Assembly (NCBI RefSeq): GCF_003946445.1
Contig: NZ_RHOF01000002.1
Location: 89,347-153,346, forward strand
Reading direction: 5' to 3'
Source: Loigolactobacillus jiayinensis
GTDB taxonomy: Bacteria > Bacillota > Bacilli > Lactobacillales > Lactobacillaceae
Length of the DNA: 64,000 nt
Part shown: in pieces, positions 34,590 to 44,117 of the stretch
Layout: each line of letters opens with the position of its first letter
Numbering within the stretch: the first letter of the stretch is position 1
The notes under the pieces: generated by a model
What the model saw: the letters and a program-made list of their open reading frames with translations, nothing else
Database searches by the model: none
Told to the model about the DNA's origin: nothing
Position numbers and translations under genes: made by a program

Positions 34590-34970
34590 TTGATTTTGGC
34601 TGAACAGGGACGGTTTTATCAACCGCAGGACACGAAGGACGCCATGCGCTACGTTGAGAAGTTATTTAATCAGTATAAGGATGCGCCGTTGACCGACGAA
34701 TTGCTGCGCTATAATCAGAAGTTGATGGTTTATTTGACGGGCAGTGTGGTCAATGAGGCGCAGCAAGAGGGGCACCCAGAGCGCGCTAAAACGGCCCAAG
34801 CCATGGCGGCGGCAATGGGTGAGTGGGTACGGACTAAGGCGTTAGGGCGGCCATTTACTGGTGAAATGCGCCATTTCAAAATTGTCGATCCGCGGCAGCA
34901 TGTCCACGTTAAAAATCGGCATGCCAAGGGCCACAAGCGGCAGCCGACGATGCGTAAAATGATGCGTTAG
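34590..34970 (+). CDS. Hypothetical protein, 126 aa
   Basis: An unrecognised 126-aa soluble protein. The first 95 residues are predicted helical (DAMRYVEKLFNQYKDAPLTD; LLRYNQKLMVYLTGSVVNEA), and the end is strongly basic (KNRHAKGHKRQPTMRKMMR), which may bind nucleic acid or be membrane-proximal. The TTG start at 34590 follows GAGAGG by 5 bp; a second TTG two codons later is possible. It is 15 bp after the YdcF gene, and its last four bases overlap the end of the convergent gene. Confidence 0.65.
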   Translation: MILAEQGRFYQPQDTKDAMRYVEKLFNQYKDAPLTDELLRYNQKLMVYLTGSVVNEAQQEGHPERAKTAQAMAAAMGEWVRTKALGRPFTGEMRHFKIVDPRQHVHVKNRHAKGHKRQPTMRKMMR

Positions 34971-35356
34971 CTGGGCTGGCGTTGGAGGGCGCTGCGCACG
35001 GTTTTGACGTCACGGACTGATGGCGAAAAGCCGGCGCGAATGTAGGCCAGCAGCATGTCGCGGGCACGTTCGTAGCTGGCGGCGTCGCTAAAGGGCACGT
35101 TCATGATGGTCAAGTGATCGAGGTCAGTGCGCAACAAAACGGTGTGTTGGAGTTCTAACTTAAGTAGGTCTTCTAAAATCTGCGTTGGCGCTTGTTCCAG
35201 CGTGGTCGCCAGCGCTTTTAATAAGTAGATGGGTAGCTGATCCAGCGGTCCGCGGCATAAGTTTTCAATCTTAGTCAGTTCCAGCTGGCCGCTACGTTCA
35301 ATGTCCGTCAGGGAGATATGATTTTCCAGTAAGTAAGTGTGTATAATTGGATTCAC
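34967..35356 (-). CDS. Hypothetical protein with HTH-like N terminus, 129 aa
   Basis: A 129-aa protein whose N-terminal 60 residues resemble a degenerate Cro/C1 helix-turn-helix: LLENHISLTDIERSGQLELT followed by KIENLCRGPLDQLPIYLLKA. The remainder is helical with no known motif (SYERARDMLLAYIRAGFSPS). The GTG at 35356 is chosen because GAAGGAAGG lies 8-9 bp upstream; the open frame starting at 35395 lacks a site. It may be a small regulator, but DNA binding is only suggested by the pattern. Confidence 0.6.
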   Translation of the reverse strand: MNPIIHTYLLENHISLTDIERSGQLELTKIENLCRGPLDQLPIYLLKALATTLEQAPTQILEDLLKLELQHTVLLRTDLDHLTIMNVPFSDAASYERARDMLLAYIRAGFSPSVRDVKTVRSALQRQPS

Positions 35357-35428
35357 TAAAAGCGACCTTCCTTCAATGTAGTCTTTTTTGGTCAATAAAT
35401 GTGCACCTGAAAAGTGGGACTATAACCG

Positions 35429-35448
35429 TAATGTAATTGCTTACATTA
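35429..35448. promoter_or_regulatory. Palindrome upstream of the HTH-like gene
   Basis: TAATGTAA (35429-35436) and TTACATTA (35441-35448) form a perfect 8-bp inverted repeat with a 4-nt centre. It lies about 75 bp upstream of the GTG start of the HTH-like gene and could be its operator. Confidence 0.4.
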
Positions 35449-35590
35449 TGCCAAATTAATTCACGTCTGGCAACTGATAAATACTTTAATCTAATTATAA
35501 TTTGCATTGATAATTTCTTTAGTTATTCTTAATCGTTTTCCGGGCCAAAATTCATACTTTCTTCACATTTATTGATTATGATAGTTACAT

Positions 35591-35788
35591 GATCAATAAG
35601 GAACCCACTTTATTGATCGGTTTTCCCAAACAACCTAACAACCCTAACAGTTTTGAGTGTGAGCTTGAAACTAACATTTTTTCATTTTACTCCTCCAAAG
35701 TAAAAGAAAAGCAGTCGTGACCTCCCAATCACGGCTGCACCCTTACTCCTTTTTAGCCCGTCGTAGCTATATGCTATGGCGGGTTTTT
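35591..35788 (+). other. Hairpin-rich non-coding stretch ending in an intrinsic terminator
   Basis: Three hairpins follow one another on the plus strand: GATCAATAA/TTATTGATC (35591-35599, 35610-35618), GCAGTCGTGA/TCACGGCTGC (35711-35720, 35729-35738), and an 11-bp stem at 35757-35767 with 35773-35783 followed by TTTTT. There is no plus-strand gene upstream for the terminator to end. A TATAAT at 35496-35501 without a good -35 could start a small RNA of about 280 nt. The 35357-35820 gap holds no convincing gene. Confidence 0.35.
35757..35788 (+). terminator. Orphan intrinsic terminator
   Basis: An 11-bp stem with G-T pairs (35757-35767 with 35773-35783), loop TATAT and tail TTTTT. No plus-strand coding gene ends here. 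Confidence 0.6.
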
Positions 35789-35820
35789 GTGTCGACAAAA
35801 AAAGCCTGCACGCAGCAGTC

Positions 35821-37161
35821 TTAGTTTTTACTTTCAGCCTTGGTTTCTTTCTTGGTCAGTAGCGCGCGGCGTTCTGGGCTGTCCCAGGTGCCGGAGCCGA
35901 AGCCGAAAATTGTTTTTAGCGCGGGGATGAAGGTGGTGGCAATGGTGATTGGGTTGATCATCCAGAAAAACAGCATGTACAGCGGCGCAAACAGCAGGTA
36001 TTTCAATTTGGCACCGTGGTGGTCGAGAATCAGGGCGGCCAGCAGTTGTAGGAAGCCGGCTGCCATTTCGAAGGAGACGAAGATAAACGACATTTCGAAG
36101 CCGTGCATGAGGCGTTCCCAGTCGCCGGTCATCAGGAAGTAGAGCATGCTCAGGAGAAACAGCACGGTGGTGATCAGGAAGAAAAATGACCAGACGATCG
36201 ACAAGGTGGAATCGATAAACATTGACATTTGGTAGCGGTGCTTGATGGGGTGCAAGACGAACTTTTTAATGTTGGTCAGCCAGACTTCGGTACCGCCTTG
36301 GGCCCAGCGTTTGCGCTGTTTGTATAGATCGTGCAGCGATTCAGGCACGTTCATGTGGAAGACGATGTTAGGCGCAAAGCGGGGGACAGCGCCGATCATT
36401 TGGTGATCCCAAGCGATGCTAATGTCTTCGGTGGCGCGGTTTTGGCGGAAGCCGCCGACGTCGATCAGAAATGATTTGCGGTACATCGTATTGGCACCGC
36501 TGTAGGCGTACATCGAGTCGTTGACGGCGGCTTGGCTGCGTTTGATCACGCCGACAATACTGGAGAATTCCACGGTTTGCGACTTGCCCAGCAGTTTTGT
36601 GCGGTTTTGCACGTCCATATTGGCGGTGACTGCCGAGGTGTTCAGATCGCGGTCATGGATAAAATAGTTCATATATTTCATGATCGCGTCAGGCTCCGGC
36701 ACGGTGTCAGCGTCGTTACTCAGAATGTACTCACCTTTGGCAAAATACATGCCGATGTTGAAGGCGTGGGCTTTGCCGTTATTTTTGACGATCTCCATCA
36801 TTCGGAGCCGCGGGTACTTCAGCTGGAGTTCCTTGATGATCGCGCTAGTTTTGTCGGTGGAGCCATCGTTCATCACCAGAATTTCAAAGTTGCTATAGTT
36901 GAGCTCGGTGAACAAATAATTGATCGTGGCGGCGATCAGCACTTCCTCGTTGTGGGCGGGGATCATGATCGTCACCATTGGCTGCTTGGCTGGCGGCAGC
37001 ACTTGCCAGTCGTTGTCCTCGGTATTGGTGCGCAAAAAGCGGTAGGACAGCGAGCCGAAGAACCAGAAAAAGGAGCCCACGATCGGATAAAGGCAGAGGA
37101 TCAGCAAGATGATCGTGGTGATCGTTTGAAAAATAGTGGCGCCAAAAATGTGATCGATCAT
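35821..37161 (-). CDS. Membrane glycosyltransferase, family 2 (PgaC/BcsA-like synthase)
   Basis: A 446-aa processive beta-glycosyltransferase at the membrane. Two helices at the N terminus, then the GT-A domain with MNDGSTDKT, DADTVPE, TEDISIAW and the product-binding motif QRKRWAQGG, then four to five helices. This D, D, D, (Q/R)xxRW set is that of poly-GlcNAc, cellulose and hyaluronan synthases; the polymer made here is undetermined. GGAGGGG precedes the ATG. It is the last gene of a four-gene minus-strand operon with a small membrane protein, an EAL-domain protein and a MucBP protein, resembling c-di-GMP-linked polysaccharide operons. Confidence 0.88.
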   Translation of the reverse strand: MIDHIFGATIFQTITTIILLILCLYPIVGSFFWFFGSLSYRFLRTNTEDNDWQVLPPAKQPMVTIMIPAHNEEVLIAATINYLFTELNYSNFEILVMNDGSTDKTSAIIKELQLKYPRLRMMEIVKNNGKAHAFNIGMYFAKGEYILSNDADTVPEPDAIMKYMNYFIHDRDLNTSAVTANMDVQNRTKLLGKSQTVEFSSIVGVIKRSQAAVNDSMYAYSGANTMYRKSFLIDVGGFRQNRATEDISIAWDHQMIGAVPRFAPNIVFHMNVPESLHDLYKQRKRWAQGGTEVWLTNIKKFVLHPIKHRYQMSMFIDSTLSIVWSFFFLITTVLFLLSMLYFLMTGDWERLMHGFEMSFIFVSFEMAAGFLQLLAALILDHHGAKLKYLLFAPLYMLFFWMINPITIATTFIPALKTIFGFGSGTWDSPERRALLTKKETKAESKN

Positions 37162-37182
37162 TTGCTGAGCCCCTCCTTGATT

Positions 37183-37701
37183 TTATAGTTCATCTAAATG
37201 TTGTTGGTCAAATAGTTTGCGGATCGCGTCGGTATCCAGATTCTGCTCAGGTTCGACGCGGTAATTGCGGACGTTTTGGCGGAATTCGTCGCTGCCGAAG
37301 CGTTGTTTCATGAATTGATCCAGCTCAGTTTCGCGCGCTTTTTGGTTGATCGGGTTAAAGGTGGGCCACTGCTCGACCAGCCGATCACGTTTGCGGGCCT
37401 GAATGATCGTCATCGACACGGTGAAAATCAAGGCGACCGACGCCAAAAATAGCAGGACCACGCTGATAAAGCGAATCTCAAAAATACCTTCCGTGTAGCG
37501 CCAAATTGGCTTGAACGTACCGTAACGCACGCCGACATAGCTGAGTACGGTGATGATCAGCGGGATGAACACGCACAACCAGCCGAGCAGCGCGACCAAC
37601 GTTTGCCAAATTTTCAGTAACCAGTGACCGTGGCCAAAATATAAATCAGTGTACAACTGCTGCGTGGCCTGCGTGTCGATTTCTTTTTGCTTTGCTGCCA
37701 T
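37183..37701 (-). CDS. Small membrane partner of the glycosyltransferase
   Basis: A 172-aa protein with two central helices (LVALLGWLCVFIPLIITVLS and ISVVLLFLASVALIFTVSM) flanked by charged cytoplasmic ends, ending DTDAIRKLFDQQHLDEL. The size, two-helix plan and position beside the synthase recall PgaD-type partners, which help the synthase and bind c-di-GMP with it; sequence similarity is not evident, so this is an analogy. AAGGAGC precedes the ATG. It lies 21 bp before the glycosyltransferase gene. Confidence 0.65.
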   Translation of the reverse strand: MAAKQKEIDTQATQQLYTDLYFGHGHWLLKIWQTLVALLGWLCVFIPLIITVLSYVGVRYGTFKPIWRYTEGIFEIRFISVVLLFLASVALIFTVSMTIIQARKRDRLVEQWPTFNPINQKARETELDQFMKQRFGSDEFRQNVRNYRVEPEQNLDTDAIRKLFDQQHLDEL

Positions 37702-37715
37702 GTTACCTGCTCCTT

Positions 37716-38515
37716 TTATTTATGAATAGGGTCGATCGGCCGCCCGAATAGATAGCCTTGGCGCAGGTCGATGTGTAGCTGCTCGGCCAGCGCCTCGTCT
37801 TCGTCGTTTTCGATGCCGGTTAGCACCAAGTCGATGTTCTGTTCTTGGGCAAAACGGTGCCAGAACTGCAGATTGAGATCCAGCCACACGGAGGCGTCCT
37901 TTTTGCGGAAATCGCGCATCGAACATTTCAACGTGTCGATCATCGGCACCATCCACTCAATGCTGTTCAAATTAGCGGTGTTAGTGCCGACATTATCGAC
38001 TTCCAGCTTCATGCCGTACGCCCGCGTTTGCGCCATGTAGTGCAAGAACCGCCGCTTGTACGGATATTTTTTGCCAGGCACCACGTTGAGCTCGATCGCC
38101 AAATGCATCGGCGCGATTTTGCTGATGGGGCCCAGCGCACGAAATAATCGAATTCAGGACTGATGATCTGCTCATAATCCAAATTGATCGACAACTGGAT
38201 CGGCTCGGTGGGCAACGACTTGAAGGTGCTTTCTAAAAGGAAAATCACCCGCTGGAGGGGCAAGGTTTCAAGCTGTTGCGGCAGCGACCAGCTACCGTCA
38301 GCGTTGTGCTGGCGCAGTAAGCACTCATAGCCGGTCAAGGCGCCGTGATTGTCGACTTGTTTTTGGATGAAGTAGCGTAATTCAAATTCTTGCTTGCCCA
38401 AATAATTGTTGGTGCGTTTGCGCGAATGGTAAAAATAAACCACGATGATCACGACAGACGCAAGCAAAAAGATGATCGTGAGCCAAAATAGCAAAATAGT
38501 TAAGTCCCGTAACAT
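37716..38515 (-). pseudogene. EAL-domain protein, broken by a frameshift
   Basis: Two overlapping frames together encode one membrane-anchored EAL protein of about 266 aa: helix LTILLFWLTIIFLLASVVII, then YECLLR (ECL in place of EAL), LSINLD, and after the break IELNVV, LEVDNVGTN, LTGIENDEDEALAEQL and QGYLFGRPI. The frames join at a GGGCCCC tract near 38129-38135 on the minus strand; one additional C would give RWAPISKIAPMHLAIELNVV. The catalytic DDFG appears as DNVG, so even the restored protein might bind rather than cleave c-di-GMP. A sequencing error or C-tract variation could also explain the break. Confidence 0.8.
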
Positions 38516-38547
38516 GGTTCACGCCCCTCCTGAACTGCCCAATTTGA

Positions 38548-40854
<2,307 letters not shown>

Positions 40855-40943
40855 TTATGTAACTATTAGTTAATTGAATTGATACCGTAGGATTGTTGTT
40901 GGTTTGGCGGGGATGTTTCATGTGGAACAGCAGCTTAAAAAGA

Positions 40944-41174
40944 GTGCGCCATAAGACGGTTAGCTCCTGAGCATTAGCATAGATTGACGAATAATACACG
41001 TAGTGGATTATTTGGCAATCGTAGCTAAGCTGAGGGAGCTGCGACTTGGACTTGCCGTACTTAGGCTTAGTCCAATCGACAACGGGAAGCATGTGCTGTT
41101 TGGTGAATAAGTTTCAATTCTGATACTTGCTAAACAGTGTTTTTAAGAACGAGCGACAGTGTCTTATGGCGCAC
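40944..41174 (-). repeat. Structured intergenic repeat, copy X
   Basis: A 231-bp element bounded by a perfect 14-bp inverted repeat (GTGCGCCATAAGAC at 40944-40957, complement at 41161-41174). Read on the minus strand it runs ACTGTCGCT, AGCAAGTATC, GCTTCCCGTTGTCGATTGG, the hairpin TTGGACT/AGTCCAA with inner GCC/GGC, AAGTCGCAGC, TAGCTACG and CCACTACGTG. Copies Y and Z at 42.8-43.4 kb share these segments in order but have a different terminal stem sequence. X lacks the insertion found in Z. Confidence 0.7.
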
Positions 41175-41198
41175 GTTTAAGCTATAATGTTCGACAAT

Positions 41199-41230
41199 AA
41201 AAAGCAGACTGTAGGTGCAGTCTGCTTTTT
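41199..41230. terminator. Intrinsic terminator of the DUF4143 ATPase gene
   Basis: AAAAAGCAGACT (41199-41210) pairs with AGTCTGCTTTTT (41219-41230), directly 3' of the ATPase gene on the minus strand and able to act in both directions. Confidence 0.8.
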
Positions 41231-41234
41231 GCGG

Positions 41235-42431
41235 TTATTTGGGGGTTTCTAGTAGCCAATCGTTGATGTTAATAATTGGGATACCGGCGATCTCGCTGAA
41301 TTCGTAATGGCGCTGGGTGATGACGATTTTGCGGTAGTTGTCGGGGATCTGCAGTAGGTTGTCGGTTTCATGATTGTTGTGTGGCAACTCGTAAGTGACT
41401 TGCACGTACAGGATGTCATCGGCTTTACGAGCGATAAAATCGATTTCAGCGGTGTCGATTTTACCAATGTCGATGGTGTAGCCGCGGCGTTTTAGTTCAA
41501 TAAAGACGATATTTTCTAGTTGGTTGCTGAAATTACCTTGGCGCTGGCTGATAGCGGTGCGGCGCAGGCCGTTATCGACAACAAAATATTTACCAGTGCT
41601 ACGTAAATAATTGCGGCCACGTAAATCGTATTGTTGCACGCGGTAGAATAGAAAAGCATCACTCAGTAACTTTAAATAGCGTTCAATCGTGTGGACATTA
41701 GTTTTTTGGCCAGCGCTGGTGAGTGTGTTGGCAATTTTGTTTGGATTGATCAATTGGCCCACGTTATCAGCTAGAAAACCGACTAGTGTTTGTAGGACAC
41801 TGATGTCGCGAACATTTGCACGCATGGCAACGTCCTTCAGCAAAATGGAGTCATAAATACCGGAGAGAATGGCGTCTTTTATATTGGCAGCGGCTAAAAC
41901 AACAGTTGGAAAACCGCCGTATTGGCTGTACTCGTTAAATGCGTTATCTAGATTAGGAGTATCGGGAGCAATCGCTTTTGCGGTTAAAAACTCATCAAAC
42001 GATAGCGGATAAATGGGGATTTGGACGTAACGGCCGCTAAGCAATGTGGCCAATTCGCCAGATAACATCATTGCATTGGAGCCGGTGAGGACAATATCGC
42101 AATTAAAACTGACGCGGACGCCGTTGATCACACGCTGCCAATTAGTGACGAATTGCACTTCATCGAGTAATAAATATTGGCGTACATCGCGTTTCAGTGT
42201 GCGGCCTAGTAAATCGTGTAGTTGCGCTTCAGTTCTGATCTGTTGTAGCTCAAAATCTTCAAAATTAAGGTAGATAATATTGGCTGGCGCAATACCTTGG
42301 CTTAATAAATAGTCGCGATATTGCTGCATTAGAATGGATTTACCACAGCGACGGACGCCGGTAATAACTTTGATCTGTTCGTTGTCTTTAAATGCGCTTA
42401 GGCGGTTAAGGTAAGTGGTTCGTTTAATCAT
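41235..42431 (-). CDS. AAA ATPase with C-terminal DUF4143 domain
   Basis: A 398-aa ATPase. The N-terminal AAA_14 domain has Walker A GVRRCGKSILMQQY near residue 27, Walker B YLLLDEVQFV near 95, and the sensor block LTGSNAMMLSGELATLLSGR followed by YPLSFDEF. The DUF4143 domain (about 220-398) begins after a winged helix and includes ENIVFIELKRRGY, EIDFIA and LYVQVTYEL, a PD-(D/E)XK-like arrangement (E, D, Q) seen in this family. Function is unsettled; such proteins are widespread accessory genes. The ATG follows AGAGGTGAT. Upstream lies an array of five palindromes, the first only 17 bp before the start. Confidence 0.87.
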   Translation of the reverse strand: MIKRTTYLNRLSAFKDNEQIKVITGVRRCGKSILMQQYRDYLLSQGIAPANIIYLNFEDFELQQIRTEAQLHDLLGRTLKRDVRQYLLLDEVQFVTNWQRVINGVRVSFNCDIVLTGSNAMMLSGELATLLSGRYVQIPIYPLSFDEFLTAKAIAPDTPNLDNAFNEYSQYGGFPTVVLAAANIKDAILSGIYDSILLKDVAMRANVRDISVLQTLVGFLADNVGQLINPNKIANTLTSAGQKTNVHTIERYLKLLSDAFLFYRVQQYDLRGRNYLRSTGKYFVVDNGLRRTAISQRQGNFSNQLENIVFIELKRRGYTIDIGKIDTAEIDFIARKADDILYVQVTYELPHNNHETDNLLQIPDNYRKIVITQRHYEFSEIAGIPIININDWLLETPK

Positions 42432-42445
42432 GGGATCACCTCTTA

Positions 42446-42621
42446 TATGAAGTATACTTCATATTGTTGGGGAATTCAGCTATTAGGTGAAGTATACTTC
42501 ATATTGTTGGGGAATTCAGCTATTGGGTGAAGCATACTTCATGTCAGTGTGTAATTTCGTCATTTAGTAAAGTATACTTCACTAAATGACGAAATTTGGC
42601 TGTTTCATGAAGTATACTTCA
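42446..42621. repeat. Array of five palindromes at exact 40-bp spacing
   Basis: TGAAGTATACTTCA (a perfect 14-bp palindrome) occurs at 42448-42461, 42488-42501 and 42608-42621, with TGAAGCATACTTCA at 42528-42541 and a variant core AAGTATACTT at 42570-42579. The five centres (42454.5, 42494.5, 42534.5, 42574.5, 42614.5) are exactly 40 bp apart. The first two units are near-identical 40-bp direct repeats. The fourth palindrome is extended to about 44 bp by arms AATTTCGTCATTTAGT and its complement (42553-42568, 42581-42596). The array begins 17 bp upstream of the DUF4143 ATPase start, so it most likely controls that gene. Confidence 0.85.
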
Positions 42622-42737
42622 TAACTCTGGCCAAGCTAATGCCGCTTTTTTCTTTTTGGACAGTCGTTAAGTCAGCTAACAGCTGGGTTATTTTTGGTTG
42701 GCTAGGGTGCTGCGGCCGCGGTAGGGATGAATCTTAA

Positions 42738-42766
42738 TTGCAATCGCTTTTTCACAACCATATAAT
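42738..42766 (+). promoter_or_regulatory. Strong plus-strand promoter ahead of the structured repeats
   Basis: TTGCAA (42738-42743), a 17-bp spacer and TATAAT (42761-42766). The next plus-strand gene is the ABC ATPase at 43411, so a transcript from here would carry a leader of about 640 nt containing repeats Y and Z. Confidence 0.6.
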
Positions 42767-42829
42767 AGGAACAATAGGCGTGCGCTTAGGCTGATTTTAG
42801 GTTGGATTTTTGGGGCGTATGGCGAAAAC

Positions 42830-43007
42830 GTGGTGAAAAAAGCACTGTCGCTTAGCTCGGCAACACTATTAGCAAGTATCTGTTATTTGCGCATCGTTAA
42901 TAAGTAACAGCTTGCTTCCCGTTGTCGATTGGACTATGCCGAAGTGCGGCAAGTCCAAGTCGCAGCTTCTTGCGTATAGCTACGCTTAGCGAACGCTCCA
43001 CTTCGTG
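42830..43007 (+). repeat. Structured intergenic repeat, copy Y
   Basis: Begins with GTGGTGAAAAAAGC and ACTGTCGCT, then the nested stem AGCAAG/CTTGCT with CTGTTA/TAACAG, GCTTCCCGTTGTCGATTGG, the hairpin TTGGACT-TGCCG/CGGCA-AGTCCAA, a GCGTA/TACGC hairpin, and ends at CACTTCGTG. It lacks the right-hand closing arm present in Z, so it appears truncated at its 3' end. The similarity to Z extends about 13 bp further left (GGCGAAAAC). Confidence 0.7.
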
Positions 43008-43055
43008 AATTCTGTTGGTTTATTGGCATGTTGTTAGCTCGCGTACGGCGAAAAC

Positions 43056-43395
43056 GTGGTGAAAAAAGCACTGTCGCTCGACTCGGCAACACTATTCGCT
43101 AAGTATCCGTTATTTGCGCATCGTTAATAGATAACAGCTTGCTTCCCGTTGTCGATTGGACTACTGCTTCATTGTAGCGGTAAGCTATTTATAAAAATCA
43201 TAAATAGCGCTATATATTTCGGACGTTGACCATTTTGACGGCGGCAACCACGCTCGTCAAAAACATGGCAAGCCGAAGTGCGGCAAGTCCAAGTCGCAGC
43301 TGCTTGCACATAGCTACGCAAGGCAAACGCTCCACTTCGTGTAGCTTATCGTTAAGCTAGGCTATACTCCATAATCTATGCGCTTTTTTCACCAC
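43056..43395 (+). repeat. Structured intergenic repeat, copy Z, with internal insertion
   Basis: A 340-bp copy bounded by a perfect 14-bp inverted repeat, GTGGTGAAAAAAGC (43056-43069) and GCTTTTTTCACCAC (43382-43395). Between TTGGACTA and GCCGAAGTG, where Y has a single T, it carries the inserted element at 43164-43270. The CTTGC/GCAAG hairpin at about 43300-43322 replaces the GCGTA/TACGC one of Y. The right arm ends only 3 bp before the TGGAGG ribosome site of the ABC ATPase gene, so pairing of the arms could affect its translation. Confidence 0.72.
43164..43270 (+). other. Inserted 107-nt two-hairpin element, copy 2
   Basis: Starts CTGCTTC and ends AACATGGCA like the copy at 32526-32623. 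It carries the hairpin GCTATTTAT/ATAAATAGC, TATAT, the conserved linker CGGACGTTGACCATT and a second hairpin TGACG-GCG/CGC-CGTCA with one bulge. Both hairpins stand where copy 1 has hairpins of unrelated sequence. Confidence 0.6.
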
Positions 43396-43410
43396 TCTGG
43401 AGGTTTTTAT

Positions 43411-44112
43411 ATGGTATATATTGAAGTGAAGAACGAATATAAGCGGTATCAGATGGGTGAGACTGAGATCGTGGCTAATCATGATTTGAGTTTTGCAATC
43501 AATCAGGGTGAGTTGACGATTATTTTAGGGCCTAGTGGGGCTGGGAAGTCGACTGTTTTGAATATTTTAGGTGGGATGGATACGCCGACTGAGGGCGAGA
43601 TCATTATTGATGGTACTGATATTGCACAGTTTACTGAAAAGCAGTTGACGGCTTATCGGCGTACTGATGTTGGGTTCGTGTTTCAATTTTATAATTTGAT
43701 TCCGAATTTGACGGCGTTGGAGAATGTGGAGTTGGCTAGTGCGGTGGCGCCGGATGCGTTGGACCCTACGGCAACGTTGCGCGAGGTTGGTCTTGGGGCG
43801 CGTTTGGATAATTTTCCGGCGCAGTTATCTGGCGGTGAGCAGCAGCGGGTGGCGATCGCGCGGGCGTTGGCGAAGAATCCGAAGTTGTTGTTAGCCGATG
43901 AGCCGACTGGCGCGTTGGACTACACCACCGGCAAACAGGTGCTGCAACTGCTGCAGGACGTGTGCCGCAAGCGGGGCAAAACGGTGATCATCATCACCCA
44001 TAATGCGGCGATCGCGCCAATCGCTGACCGGGTGATCCACATCAATGATGCCCGGGTGCGCGAGATCAAATTAAATCCCCAGCCGACGCCAGTTGCCGAT
44101 ATTGAGTGGTGA
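43411..44112 (+). CDS. ABC transporter ATP-binding protein
   Basis: A 233-aa ATPase of the MacB/LolD type. Walker [10 protein letters not shown] near residue 40, signature [15 protein letters not shown] near 139, Walker [12 protein letters not shown] and H-loop IIITHN are present. The ATG at 43411 follows TGGAGG, which rules out the upstream 11 codons that lie partly in repeat Z. Its stop overlaps the permease start region. It powers the large permease downstream; the substrate is unknown, likely a lipid, peptide or envelope-active compound. Confidence 0.9.
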   Translation: MVYIEVKNEYKRYQMGETEIVANHDLSFAINQGELTIILGPSGAGKSTVLNILGGMDTPTEGEIIIDGTDIAQFTEKQLTAYRRTDVGFVFQFYNLIPNLTALENVELASAVAPDALDPTATLREVGLGARLDNFPAQLSGGEQQRVAIARALAKNPKLLLADEPTGALDYTTGKQVLQLLQDVCRKRGKTVIIITHNAAIAPIADRVIHINDARVREIKLNPQPTPVADIEW

Positions 44113-44117
44113 TGGCC

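Noticed and set aside
35640..35690. Tiny minus-strand peptide starting after GGAGGAGT
   Set aside because: The frame stops after four codons (MKKC); a neighbouring 30-codon frame is poorly placed relative to the ribosome site and resembles no known peptide.
36532..37188. Plus-strand open frame of 218 codons opposite the GT2 synthase
   Set aside because: His/Gly/Val/Asp-rich shadow of the synthase with no motif or ribosome site.
42446..42621. CRISPR array
   Set aside because: Repeats are only 14 bp, palindromic and partly embedded in 40-bp direct repeats; the intervening segments are partly identical and no cas genes are present.
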